DNA of 64,000 bases from Pseudoscleropodium purum (lineage: Eukaryota > Streptophyta > Bryopsida > Hypnales > Brachytheciaceae): positions 22,177,063 through 22,241,062 of the forward strand of contig OZ017795.1 of assembly GCA_963969395.1 (NCBI GenBank), written 5' to 3'. The notes beneath the pieces are model-generated. The model was not told where the DNA came from and searched no databases. It saw nothing but the letters and a program-made list of their open reading frames with translations. Positions 37,497 through 49,225 of this stretch are shown in pieces (positions within the stretch are counted from its first letter, which is position 1; the number at the start of each line of letters is the position of its first letter). A program made the translations under genes and the position numbers.

Positions 37497-37790
37497 CGAG
37501 TTCTGAGGCGCTGCAACAATTCTGATCGAGGTGCTACAACTTGCAATGCAACAATTCTGAGTTGCTGAGTTTTTCTGCTGCAACAGTTCTGAGTTTCTGC
37601 AACTTACAAATGCAACAACAATTCTGAGTTTCTGCTGAGGTTCTGCAACAGTTCTGATCGAGGTGCTGCAACTTACAATACATGCAACGAACTCTGATCG
37701 AGTTGCTGCAACGATGCAACAATTCTGAGTTGCTGAGGTGCTGCAGCAGCGCAGCAGTTCTGAGTTGCTGCAACAATTCGAAGAATCCTC
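37497..37790. repeat. Degenerate tandem array of CAACAATTCTGAGTTGCTG units
   Basis: About 290 bp made of imperfect repeats around GCAACAATTCTGAGTTGCTG and the related TTCTGATCGAGGTGCTGCAA. Each unit can fold on itself (GCAAC...GTTGC). The array gives long open frames in two minus-strand phases that are repeat artefacts (Cys/Ser/Asn-rich), not genes. Confidence 0.75.
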
Positions 37791-38426
37791 CAATTCAAGA
37801 CAGTGCATGCAGTGAGTGTACATGCATTGTTGTTAATTGTGGCAGAGTCTCTCAGAGAGAGAGAGAGAGCGCTTTGGTGGCCAGAGGCCTGTGGATCGGA
37901 CAGATCGACAGGGGTTCAGAAACTCATGATCGATCGAGCAGCTTTGGATGAGACAGTGGCAAACGCTTCGTAAGCAAGAGCAAAGGTCAAATACATGAGT
38001 TTGAGTATGTGTGATAAGAGAAAGACAGAGTTTGTGTCATCCTTGATGCAGAGAAAGCTTGCACGGTTTAAGACTTATCCCCAAAAGACCCAACAGACTA
38101 TGACAGTACCCTAGAAACGCATTGACTCGCTTCAATTCAACCTGAACACCAACATATTGATAACATTGTTCATTTGCAAGCTTAAAAAAAAACAAAAAAC
38201 AAAAACAAAAACATATGACATTGTACAATAGAGTAACATTGATTGACCACTTTTTTTCTATGTCGATGACACTGACTTCGCCTGTTTACAATAGTTAATA
38301 ATAGTTGGCGGAGTACCTAGACATTGCAACCCAGAGTGCACAGGCCTTCCTGACTCAAAAATCTGGCAAAAACAGAAGTCAATTACTTGAATCACGTAAA
38401 ATTGTGTAAGGTATGCAGGACGTTAT
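37791..38426. other. Spacer after the tandem array
   Basis: A GA-type run near 37856-37868 and an AAAAAC-type run near 38187-38212. No genes recognised. Confidence 0.5.
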
Positions 38427-38459
38427 TTAACCCCTAAAGAACGTTTTTTTTGGCAATAT
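38427..38459 (+). mobile_element. Isolated left end of a TTAA-family element
   Basis: TTAACCCCTAAAG followed within 33 bp by the start of a different repeat at 38460. No matching right end was located nearby, so this is either a broken copy or one interrupted by the neighbouring insertion. Confidence 0.45.
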
Positions 38460-38793
38460 AAGGTAGGAGGTTCTAAAAGCGCATAAGCTCTAAAAGCACC
38501 CACCTCTTTAAATGTACTTTGCATGTACAGTAAATGTTGCTTTTTTGTAGCCTTCAGCCATGTCCAAACAGTGTACATTAAAGGAAGTGGACGCTATTAA
38601 AGCTCTATGCCACTTCAGCTTCAAAATTTCATAACTAATTCCACAAAGCTTCAAAAAATATGAAACCACTTGAGTTAGATGCTAATTTTACTTGTCTTTC
38701 AAGGAAAATTAATTGAAAATTATTTGAAGAAGTTTCACCTCCCCAAAAATCAATTCCAGCTCTTAAATGGTTAATTTATGGACCTCCTACCTT
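38460..38793 (+). mobile_element. ~334-bp TIR element, family 2, copy 4
   Basis: The best-preserved copy. The left end AAGGTAGGAGGTTC and the right end CCTCCTACCTT are an 11-bp perfect inverted repeat. The interior holds AAATGTACTTTGCATGTACA, a GTAGCCTTCAGCC block and a TTCACCTCCCC block that recur in the other three copies. The target duplication is not clear. Confidence 0.75.
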
Positions 38794-41700
38794 AGTGATT
38801 TTGAGTAATATAATGCGAATGGAATTTTTTTTTTTTTAATTTTTTAGAAATTTTCAGTCAACATGAGGACTAGATTCTTCTTCAAGGCCCAACAATTTTC
38901 ATAACTTTTGAATACATGATTAAGAAGTTATTGTATAATATGTAGTTATTTTTCCCGGTCATTTTAAAATTATAGATTTGTAATGGGCCCACGTTGATGT
39001 GGCATGACATCACATCTATCTCGATTTGCTTCAAAAGTCATTCAGGAGTTATGTTTCAAATTGAGAAGACAACTCTTTATATACATATAGGATAGTAGGA
39101 GGTAAAACAAACAATGTGGAATAAGTAAAATAGTTTATAGTTAAATTAAGACTCTAAAATCCTAATCCGTTGTCCAGTGAAGAATGTGGATGGTCGTCCT
39201 CCTCAATATCCTTGTAGTTGCAAATCTACAAAGTCAAGGATCTGTAGCTTAAGCATTTGGTCGAATTCCATGGTTCTTGCTAAGGACCACATCAACTAAG
39301 CCTACCTTGGAATGGACAATTTAGCATTTTGTATGAGGTATATGCACTTGTATCCATCACTAACTACAACTAAGTATAATTAGTATTGTAAAACATAATT
39401 ATTTTAGTGAATCATATTGATAGTTAAATGAGGATTCCAATGCACTTGAGCATACATTATTTGTATGCCGTATGAAGTTATGTATTTACATCTAAAAGGG
39501 GGGGGGGGGGCCACTGAGCCGTCTGAGCGGTAGTAGTAGAAAACTATGTGCAAACAAATGATAGGATGCCTAAAAAAACATTTGAGATAAAAATTATAAT
39601 TTGTTTTTTAATACTCTAGGGTACAAAAATGCCATGACATTTCTTCAAACTACTGTAAGTTGTAGAAGAATGAGTTCAATTAATAAAAAATTAGACCTAA
39701 GATACCCCCTTTTTTTCCTTTTTTTAAGTCAAAAGTATTAAATGTTGTTGCCTTGCAAGTGGCATATTCAAAGTATTAAATAATTTTATAGACTTTACTT
39801 ATTTCTGCAGTAGACATTGGCTAGTTTTAGGTAGCTGTCATTTAATTTTGGAAGTTGGCAGTTCCATAAGTGCATTTATGGTGTTTTAGGATTCTGATTT
39901 AGATTACAAATTCTATTTACTAATTTCAATTGGAAAGGTGTTGAATTTCAATGGGGTTAGAAAAAAATGAGTTAAAAAGAACTGCAACAGAAAGAAAAAT
40001 TTATAGTAAGATAGTATATAATATATTCATGGCATTTGGAAATTAAAATTAATGTATACCCCCCCTTTTAATGACCCAAATTAGAAAATTATAGAGTGCA
40101 AAAAAATAGTAGACAAAAAAGAATACCCCATTATAAATTAGTAGGTGTTTGTGTATGTATCCTTATTTTTCTCATGGACTCCACCCCTTGAGATTTTTAT
40201 ATATATTTAAAACAAATAAAATGAAATTTTATTGCAAGGGGCAAGGTACAAGACCACTACCCACTAAGTTATGTATTTTCAAAGTCTCTTTGGCTCTCAT
40301 TTTCATTAATGTTATCAATATCTAAATTTTTGTGATGCTTTTGTCCAAAATGTAGGTGCCACACTTGGAGCATTATTGGTTATAGGTATGTATATATATA
40401 TATATAAAGATTGGGGGTAGTTGAAAATTTTTAAATTGTAAAGATGTTTTATAAAGTGCACTTTAGAATAATAATGTAATAATGAAATCTCAAACAATAG
40501 TTGTAGAATATATCCATGGATCATATTAATATAGTGTGATCAATTAGTAAACAAACCAATAGTTTTCAATAATATTTGAAGTCAAAAATTGGAAATTCCT
40601 TCTGAAAATAATTGTGATTTTTTCAAGAATTTTTTCCTTTGGATTTAAAATGTTAAATTCAATTTATAGTAATTATTGAACTTTTTTGTTTATTTATTTA
40701 TTCCAGTTGTTTTTAAAGGAATATTTTTTAATTCTAAAGACACTTTTTGAAGTCAAACCTATTGGTACTTTTTGAATTATAGAGTATTTGGAAAGAAAAA
40801 ATTTCAAATTTTATACCATAGAAATGTTAAAGAATTGACACAAGAATCTTTAAAGAAATTGATAGATGAAAAAAATACATTTTGCAGGTTTGGTATGTAT
40901 TTACATTCAAAATTTGAATGCTTGGTCCTTTAAGGAATATGCCTTGTTCAAAATTCTATTGAATGTCTAAGAATACAAGAAGATAAACCTTTGTATGACC
41001 TAAGGAAATTGGACAAACTTATCATTTGAGAAACAAATGATTTTTTAGATATTTGGGCTCTTTTCAATTTAATAAGGAACCTCTTACAACTAGTGAACAA
41101 TATTATGTGAACATGAATTTGCAACTAGTTGGTTCAAAAATTGAAATGGTAACCACCCTATTGTAACTTCTTATAACTACATTAGAAGCCTAAGTGTATC
41201 TATTTTGTATAAATGAAGTAATAAACGTTGTTGGGATGTAACAATGGTATTTTGGAAATATGTATATGATAATTCAATGGTGACTTAGGTTCAATATATT
41301 TTCTAATTGCAAAACCATCAAATAAAGTAGTCATTTTAGGGCCTTGGCATTTAGACTAGCCTCGAACAATATTGTGGCCATTTTAGATTTTTTAAATGAA
41401 AATTATGGATACATTTTCTTTTGATTTTGGAAATGACTTAGTAGTATTTAATTAGTATTTAATGCTTCAAAAATCATTACCTTCATACTTTGTACTTTGT
41501 TTCTTTTAAGAGGTAAAATCATAAATTTTCCTTGACTAGGATGGTTTACATTAAGGTATCAATACATCCTATCAATTTTGCCTAAATATCAATATCTAAA
41601 TTATGAGCATAATGGTGAAAGCACATGTGATAAATTGTTAGTAAATGAAGTTGTTGGCGAAAATCATTGAAGAAGTGTCATTAAGTTGATTCATTATTTT

Positions 41701-42407
41701 GAGTGCTCATTGTAGTCTTTTCAACATGTACATTTGCTGGGTTTATGGATGAATTTAATGTCAATCCTTGTTTTACTTAGCTGAAATTTTGAAGTGAGTG
41801 TCTTTTTATTTTGGGGTTGATCAAAGTTTTTTAGAGTGATTGTAAAAACACTTATTTTGCTTCATATGGAATACTAGTAATATTGAGGGTATTGTGATCT
41901 TTTCGAAGAAAACATTTGAAAATAAACTTAAATATATGAAATTAGGAAACCACTAAAAAACTTGTTTCTAATAAATTATAGTCAAAAACTTGTCTAGTCA
42001 ACCCATTTCACTAAAAACTAATTATATTGCTAGTAGTTTGATAAACAATGGAAATTTTGTAGTAGAAACTATTTCATTTCAACTAACCTAAAATTTAATA
42101 AGGTTAAAAATATTACATATCTACAAATTTTAAATTTATAAAAATCAAAATTCAAATTCAATTATTTTAAAATTTAGAAATTTAAATTTATAAGCTTCAA
42201 TTTTCTAGATCATTAATCCAGATATTATAATTTTACAAATTTAGGATTTTGAAACTTTGTGATTATTGTTTTAGAAGTTGATTATAATTATGTGGAAAGA
42301 GAGCAATGGGGACCTAGTGAACAATAATAGTAATCCTTTATCTATGCAAAACAAACTATTTTTGTGGAAAAATTATATTTGCAATGATCCTTTGTATTAT
42401 TACTAGC
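38794..42407. other. Gene-free AT-rich spacer
   Basis: A TA run near 40388-40405 and the G13 tract are the only distinct features seen. No genes. Confidence 0.5.
39498..39510. repeat. G13 homopolymer
   Basis: Thirteen G residues in otherwise AT-rich spacer, followed by CCACTGAGCCGTCTG. Confidence 0.8.
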
Positions 42408-43487
42408 TTAACCCCTAAAGAACCATGTGCCCCCTTACATGATACTTTAAAGTTTGGGCAAGTTCTTTTCATCTTAGTTTTTGGCAAGATTTTTTGAAAA
42501 TTTTTTTGAAGATGAAAAAATATATCAACATTTTATGAATATAAATTTTATTTCAATTGGTACTTAGGAGAAAAGTTATGCTATACAAAACTCAAAAAGG
42601 AGTTTGCCATGCAATACAAAAAAATCACAAAATCTCAATAAAAATTTGTTTTTCATTAGAAATATTTTTGTCTACAAAGAAAGATTTAGTTCATTCTATT
42701 TGAATTAGTTATAGGAAAGTTATAGAAAGTCTTGTGTTGGGGTAATCAAAGCATCTTCTTCAAAAAATAACTTACACGATTCATTTCTTAACCCAATTTT
42801 TAAATTAAAAAAACAAACTTCCACATGGTTTAGTTTTTTTATTAGAACAATCACACATACTATTGGGATTAGTTTGTTTCAATTCTATTTGGAAACTATT
42901 AACAATTTCATTTTTCCTTCCATATACTGTCTACATCTACTTAGCAATTTCTTAAAAATGAAATCTAAGTGATTTTGTAGAAAAGTTTTTTTTCTTCATG
43001 ATTAGAACTTTCATGTCTTCAACATAAAAAATTCAAAATTCAAAATTTTATAGTGCAAAAAAATTTAATTAAGAAGATTCAAAGAGAAAAAAAGTTTACT
43101 TGAACAAGGTATAAGAGAAAACGTTTGAAATTAGACTTTCTTCCAACAATGTTCTAAACCTACCAAGCCTAATTTCAAATTAAGTGTTCATATACCTTTC
43201 AATTTTTAGAGTTAAGTTAACAAACTTATTGAGAGTATATATAAATGAATAAAAAATTTCAACTCAATCAGACCCATTACTGGCCATATTTTAAAAATAA
43301 CATCCTTTAGAGGCATAACTTTTTAACTGCAACATAAATTGTAGTAAAAAATTTAGTCATCAAGCTATTGATGAAACACACCTTTGATATAAAAATTTCA
43401 CAAGGATCCAAAAAATATTGCACTAGGAAAGGCCTACCCCAAAGTATAAAATGGCATAAAATTATGCCTTTAGGCTTTAGGGATTAA
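42408..43487 (+). mobile_element. TTAA-ended TIR element, copy D (~1080 bp)
   Basis: Left end TTAACCCCTAAAG and right end CTTTAGGGATTAA. The right ~300 bp resembles the right arm of the foldback element at 34970-35695 (shared CAAGGATCCAA, AAACACACCTTTGAT-like and AAGTTAA(C/T)AA(A/G)CTT segments). No open frame of note inside. Confidence 0.72.
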
Positions 43488-44149
43488 TAAAACAACAAAT
43501 TTATGAATTTTTATATTTCAAAATTAATAAGCTACAACTTTCTAAATTTGCTAATTCACAAATCAACAAGTTAAAATTTTAGAAAAAATTTATAATTTGC
43601 ATTTAAGGATTTAGAAATTCAAAAATTCAAAAGTACACAAATTTTGAGATTTTATAATTTCAAACAAGTAGACACCACTGAAATAATGACTAAGCATGCA
43701 ACACATGCTGAAATCAATTATTATAGTAGACTTGAATGTTCAAGATGATCTATCATATTTTTTTACCCAATCCACCTCCAACTACTTTTTCTTCATCTCA
43801 AAGCTAATGACTTTTGATATATCTTCTAGCTAGGCCAAAAAAAATCTCCAAACATAATGAATAAAAATAAGTAAGATGGAATTTAACAATAATACATATT
43901 TTGAGGTTATAATTTTTGGAAATAGTCAAAAAATAAATAAATTTTAAATTGGTCTTTGTTTTCAATTTAAAGGGACCCCTAGACAATTGTTTTAATTGTT
44001 TTATCAACTAAACAAGACATTTTGATATTTGATCTCTTTGATTTTTTATACCAAGCTAAAAGTCAACTATATAACTAATTTTCTTTTAGAGCTAAAAGAA
44101 ATTCTCATTTGGTGAGTGTAACATTCAAATGGAGTATATTCATAGATAG
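43488..44149. other. Gene-free AT-rich spacer
   Basis: Nothing recognised between the TTAA element and the 3' flank of the ISWI gene. Confidence 0.5.
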
Positions 44150-45713
44150 TAAAAAAACTAGGGCTCAAATGCCCTTCACACTCCTAGTGACGCCCATTTG
44201 AAGATTAAAAATTTTTAGACCCCATTTCCAACTTGGGAAGCCTTGAAACAGGTTTACAGAAGTGAACAACAAACTCATACAAAACATCAATAGTCAAGTT
44301 ACTGCCTCTTTTGGGTGCATAGTCACAATGATCATAGAAGTTTCAAATGCAAATAGAGTGGCTTATGAATTTTGGCACAAATAGGGTCTCCTACCCTACT
44401 ATCTCCCACCCTACAATCAGTTGGGAATTACAGAGCAGACTCTGACTATTTGGGTGGCAGCTCACTTTCTTTCCTACACGATAGAGGGAAGAATTGAGCA
44501 AATATTGCAGGTCAAAATTGTGCTTTTCTCCACTTTTGAGAAGTTGATTAGATTGAGCAACCTTGGGTCAGTGGTGGGTGTATAATATAACTAAACCACC
44601 ACTTCAAATGGACAGATGCTGAGTCAGCTATGCCGATTCCAAGATCCATAAGCAAAATTCAATCACAAAGGCAAATACTTGTAAGCTTACATAACATTCT
44701 TTAGGAAAAGGACAGAACATTCAGACCTTTAAAAGGAACAGCACTTAGTCCGAATAAGAATTTAAGGAACCAATTCAAATAGTGTGTACAAGAATTTGTT
44801 TGCGGAAGCAGCGGAACTAGTTCAAAATGTTTTGCAGGGACCTAGTTTTTTAAGTCAACAAGTCCATAGCTTTGTTAGACCTGCCGTTCTCCTATTAGCT
44901 GGTTGGGGTCCTCTTGCCTGCTTCGGATGTTATCCTGCAAAGTACAAGGCAGTCAACATTGTTGGTAATCTAAAACAGTCCATGAAGTATTTAATTGAAG
45001 TAGATGACTAAGAACTTGACTTGCTGCAGTGGAACAAACAGGTCTGCCAAACAAGTCATAGGAACAGCAGCCATCGGGCGCAAACGATTGACGAAACAAG
45101 TCTAAATGAACTGCATAATCTGCAAAATTAGAGTTTTTGATTCGTACTTCCGAATTGTAAATGGTCACCAACAGCACATCCATAAACACAGGTTACATTT
45201 GGGGTCCCGTCCAGAGCTGTTGGTCTTCAGAATTCCTGCTGTACAAGATAAAAGATGATGGAAAGATTAAAGACTAAAGTAGAACTGGCTAGCGCACGTG
45301 GAGAGCACCAATGGATGACCTTCAATACAATGCCTTTATCAGTGTGAAGGAAGGTGCTCATTCAGCCCTGCAACTGCACATGCAAACACACTAATCCATG
45401 AGAGAAATCCGTAGACAAAATTTACAGAGATCCACAAACTCGATACTTTCAATTTTCTACTTTGTCAGAAGAAAGGCACTTCCAAAAAAGCTGATTACCC
45501 CTAAAGCTTCCAAGAAGTAGAGCCGCGGCACAAGACCTCTGGAGCTAGTATATGACAATAATAAAAGGACTCTACACATCCGACAAACGCATGATCAGAA
45601 GCAGTCATTCAACCTGGCAAACCTCTGCGTGAACTTCATGTACAATAAATTGTGGCAAGGACTGAGGCACATGGCCATAAACGAGCTGCTGTCGAGCGGA
45701 GTTAAGAAATTAC
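44150..45713 (-). other. 3' flank of the ISWI gene
   Basis: Intermediate-GC sequence following the ISWI stop codon on the minus strand, presumably 3' UTR and terminator region. Open frames on both strands (for example 44784-45011 plus, 44953-45189 minus) have no recognisable domains and are not called. No poly(A) tract and no flanking duplication that would mark a retrocopy end was seen. Confidence 0.35.
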
Positions 45714-48700
45714 CTATTTGCGTTTTTTGCTGTTACCCTGCACTTCCTCTAAGCCTGGTGAGTTACCCCAACCCCTCCTACCAGGAGAAGGACTACCCTT
45801 GTTCATTTTCTTTTGATCTTTACGTGCCTGCCGCTCTCGCTGATCAAGCTCTTGATTTTCCCTCTCCACAAGGCGTATTAGAGTATCACATCTTCTGGCC
45901 AGTTCCGAAGGTGTCCGAGACTTCACAAACCAATCGAAGCGGAACACAGGAGAGGCATGCACTGCAGCCTTGAGTTCCTCCCAGTTTCCATAACCCAATC
46001 TGTGTACAGAACATAGTAGAAACCGGTCACACTCCTCACTGTACAGTTTACCCTTGTTTTGACCGTACTGAATCTTGAGTTCCAACCAGGGATTCCGGTA
46101 CCTGTCCAATTTCTTACTCACTGACTTCATAATCTCATCCTTCCGAGATATACGCGCCTCCCCCCTTTCTATATTCTTTATGATTCTTTCGTGGTCATTT
46201 AGGGTGCCGTACCGGCTCCAGAAAACTTTAGAGTACCTATCCACTTCTTCCTCTGTTTTGCCGTCAACTTCACTGGCGATGCTTTCCAAGTCATCACGAC
46301 CATACTTCTCACACGCTCGCACGAATGCAACGAAGTCACGTCGAGACCAGTTCTGGAAACCCTCTGAAAGCAGCTGCTCTTTCTCCTCCTGTTCCTTCTC
46401 TGTAAGACCCTCTTCTACATCCTCAATGATTCTAACATCCTCACCAGTCCCTGCTGCTTTGGCCTGTAAGAGTCCCTTCACTTCTTTCTCGAAAATCTCA
46501 GTGAGTCGCTGCGTGTTAAAAAACTGGAAATCGTGCAGTTGAGGCATCCGAGGAATTCGGGGCTCTCTGGGTTTAGGCACAGGTCCGGCTCGCATTGCCT
46601 GCTTAAAATAATCAGATTCCGAGTAATTCCGCTTGCGCTCACGCTTTGGCGGCTCTATCCAATTATCTGCGACGATCTTCTTAAACTCATTCTTACCGTC
46701 CTCCTTATCATCCTGATCATCAAAATCATAGAGTCCGGCAGTATCGTCCATCTTGAACTTGATGGCATCATCAGTAAACTTCTTCATCTTCTGATCAAGT
46801 TCCGCTGTTGCCTCTTCTCCTTTCGCAATAATACGGTCGATGTCCTCATCAGTAATCGTGCTATCCCCAGAACTGAACACCTTCTCGGCTCCATAACGAA
46901 CCATTTGCAGCAACTCATCTTTGTTGACTGCTTTCTGCTCAGCCAAACGTCCTTGTTGAATGACGAGGGCATCCAGAGCCAATTTTTTGTAAGCCCGCTC
47001 AATCACCTTCTCTTCGATGGTAAACTCCGTGCAAAACCTAAACACTTGTACCTCTTTCTTCTGACCAATACGATGTGCACGATCCTGAGCCTGCAGGTCA
47101 ACTTGAGGATTCCAATCGCTGTCATACAAGATGACAATGTCCGCAGTAGCCAGGTTGATTCCCAACCCTCCTGCCCGAGTAGAAAGCAGGAAGCAGAATT
47201 TCTCACTGTTGGGAGCATTGAATTGATCTATCGCACTCTCACGATCGTCACCACTAGTATTACCATCAATCCGGCAGTATTGATAGGTTCGATACTGACA
47301 GTAGTCCTCGAGAATGTCCAAAAGCCTCGTCATCTGAGAGAAAATCAGAACACGCGACTGTCGCTGCTTCAATTTGGGAAGCAGTTTGTCCAAGAGTACC
47401 ATCTTCCCCGCAGTTTCAACCAAATGCTCCCCAGTGGTGTAAGGTGGACCCGGCTCGGCTCCCTCAAAAAGATACGGATGATTACAGCACTTCCGCAGCT
47501 GCATGGCAATGTTGAGAAGCCTCTTTCTTTCACCTCCAGTGTTGATAGCATCCATGTCTTTCTGCAATAGCGCCCGATAGTATTGCTTCTGAAGAGTAGA
47601 CATACCGACCTTCAGGATAGTCTCTTTCTTAGGAGGTAAACCCCTCTCCACATCGGATTTGAGACGCCGCAGCAAAAATGGCCTCAACACCTTATGCAAC
47701 TGCTGAACGACTTCATGCTGGTCATTATCGCCTGAAATTTGAAACCACTCGTCAAAAGTCTCCGCAGAGCTGAAAATTTCAGGAAGAAGAAAATTCAGAA
47801 GAGCCCAAAGCTCATGGAGATTATTCTGCAGCGGAGTCCCAGTGATCAAGAGCCGGTAATTCGTGCTGAACAGACGCATAGTCTTGGCAAGAATGGAGGA
47901 CTCATTCTTAATACGGTGCGCTTCATCAATGATAATGTAACGCCAACTGAACTTCCGCAGCGCAGTCCTCTCCTTAATCGCCATCTCAAAACTCGTAACA
48001 CACACGTCAAATTTCCCTGCAACGAGCATATTATCCCGCTGATGCGTCCTCTCCTCTTGGTTGCCATGAAACTTAAAAGCGCGCAGTGTAGGACAAAACC
48101 TCCGGATCTCGTTCATCCAGTTCCCCAAGGTCGACTTTGGCGCAACCACCATGTGCGGCCCAGAAATGCCACAATACTCATGCAAATATGCAAGCAGCGA
48201 AATCGTCTGCAGCGTCTTCCCGAGACCCATCTCATCAGCCAGAATGCCATTCACGCCGTTCTCATACAAGCGAATCAGCCAATTCAACCCCGCAAGCTGA
48301 TACTCCCGCATCTTGCCATTAATGCAGGACGGCTGCACCAGCAACCTCGTCCCACGAGCAGCGCCAGCGTCGTCATCCTCCTTCAAGTACTCCTTGTCTT
48401 CTTCCTCCTCCGTCAACTTACTCCCGTGCCGTCCTTTACTCCCTTTCTTCGCGTCCTTCGCCGCCTGAGGCCCATTCGCAAAATGCGCGAAAATTTCCGT
48501 CTGCTGCAACAGAAATTTCAACCTCCCCTTGGCCTTCGTATTCATGTCGCTGTCCACCAGCTTGTTCTGCTCGGCCAGAAAAGCATCAACCTCGGCCTTC
48601 TTTCGCTTCTTCAAGTCGTGCAACCGCTGCCGCTCCCGCTTCGCGATATCCTTCTTCGTTCCGCCTTCCGGCTCTTCCTCCTCCTCATCGCTGTCATCAG

Positions 48701-48863
48701 CAGAGCCTACCTCGGCCATGGTTACATCTTCGTCGCCTACCTCCGCGGCCGCTTCCTCTATCGCCGCTATCTCCTCGGGATCCTCTTCCTCACCCGCCTC
48801 GGTCTCCATCTTTACATCCTCCTCCTCCTGCTTGGCCGCCGCTCCCCTCCTTCCACCGGCCAT
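45714..48863 (-). CDS. CHR11: ISWI-family ATP-dependent chromatin remodeller (CHR11/CHR17 type), intronless
   Basis: A single uninterrupted frame of 1049 aa, close to the length of Arabidopsis CHR11/CHR17 (about 1055-1070 aa). An acidic N-terminus occupies residues 1-65. The SNF2 ATPase follows, with Walker A DEMGLGKT at 210-217, the DEAH box at 313-316 and TGTPLQNN at 341-348. The helicase C lobe includes STRAGGLGINLA (561-572) and the arginine-finger region QAQDRAHRIGQ (591-601). A HAND region lies at about 700-790, a SANT domain at about 838-885 (NWSRRDFVAFVRACEKYGR) and a SLIDE domain at about 895-1005, with a basic Lys/Arg tail. In plants these ATPases pair with DDT-domain subunits to space nucleosomes in the nucleus. 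No frameshift or stop breaks the frame and all catalytic motifs are intact. The absence of introns is unusual, because angiosperm orthologues have many. The ATG begins MAGGRRG and an acidic tract as in the family. CHR11 and CHR17 cannot be told apart here. Confidence 0.96.
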   Translation of the reverse strand: MAGGRRGAAAKQEEEDVKMETEAGEEEDPEEIAAIEEAAAEVGDEDVTMAEVGSADDSDEEEEEPEGGTKKDIAKRERQRLHDLKKRKKAEVDAFLAEQNKLVDSDMNTKAKGRLKFLLQQTEIFAHFANGPQAAKDAKKGSKGRHGSKLTEEEEDKEYLKEDDDAGAARGTRLLVQPSCINGKMREYQLAGLNWLIRLYENGVNGILADEMGLGKTLQTISLLAYLHEYCGISGPHMVVAPKSTLGNWMNEIRRFCPTLRAFKFHGNQEERTHQRDNMLVAGKFDVCVTSFEMAIKERTALRKFSWRYIIIDEAHRIKNESSILAKTMRLFSTNYRLLITGTPLQNNLHELWALLNFLLPEIFSSAETFDEWFQISGDNDQHEVVQQLHKVLRPFLLRRLKSDVERGLPPKKETILKVGMSTLQKQYYRALLQKDMDAINTGGERKRLLNIAMQLRKCCNHPYLFEGAEPGPPYTTGEHLVETAGKMVLLDKLLPKLKQRQSRVLIFSQMTRLLDILEDYCQYRTYQYCRIDGNTSGDDRESAIDQFNAPNSEKFCFLLSTRAGGLGINLATADIVILYDSDWNPQVDLQAQDRAHRIGQKKEVQVFRFCTEFTIEEKVIERAYKKLALDALVIQQGRLAEQKAVNKDELLQMVRYGAEKVFSSGDSTITDEDIDRIIAKGEEATAELDQKMKKFTDDAIKFKMDDTAGLYDFDDQDDKEDGKNEFKKIVADNWIEPPKRERKRNYSESDYFKQAMRAGPVPKPREPRIPRMPQLHDFQFFNTQRLTEIFEKEVKGLLQAKAAGTGEDVRIIEDVEEGLTEKEQEEKEQLLSEGFQNWSRRDFVAFVRACEKYGRDDLESIASEVDGKTEEEVDRYSKVFWSRYGTLNDHERIIKNIERGEARISRKDEIMKSVSKKLDRYRNPWLELKIQYGQNKGKLYSEECDRFLLCSVHRLGYGNWEELKAAVHASPVFRFDWFVKSRTPSELARRCDTLIRLVERENQELDQRERQARKDQKKMNKGSPSPGRRGWGNSPGLEEVQGNSKKRK

Positions 48864-49059
48864 CGCTTACCAATCTCGACAAAACTCGACAAACCCTAAC
48901 GAAAGCTCCTCAAAATCAACGCACCCTGGCAAATTCCTTCACCAAATCGTCTCCCGTAAAGAGGCTCCGGCGCCGATCCGAGAACTCACACGAGATGAAT
49001 CGTGCGAGATGCTCCCGAACGCATCAGCGGAGCGCGACCGATCGGGGAACGAACATAAG

Positions 49060-49195
49060 ATTTGATCAACAGAGAACTCTCCTCACCCTAGGCAAAGGGT
49101 TTCGGGGGAGCCTGGAGCCCTAACGATTCTCGTCTCATTGGAGGTTCTCGTCGGCGAGGAAGTGGACGAGAGATGTCGTTCGTTGATGAAACACC
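49060..49195. repeat. Tandem duplication upstream of ISWI, unit 1
   Basis: The first of two diverged direct repeats. Shared landmarks, in order, are TGATCAAC, an AAAGGG(G)TTC block, CCCTAACGATTCTCGTC, GAGGTTCTCGTCG and a G(A)TGA(C)GAAAC end. Similarity is clear by eye despite scattered differences. Confidence 0.7.
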
Positions 49196-49225
49196 AGTTG
49201 CACGATCAGCGGGCATGATTGCCTC

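Noticed and set aside
37491..37823. 110-codon Cys/Ser-rich minus-strand frame as a small cysteine-rich protein
   Set aside because: It is a translation of the tandem DNA repeat; the cysteines follow the repeat period, and two other phases are also open.
46533..48899. Plus-strand frames of 345 and 386 codons across the ISWI gene
   Set aside because: They are antisense shadows of a highly conserved coding sequence, and their translations show no domain.
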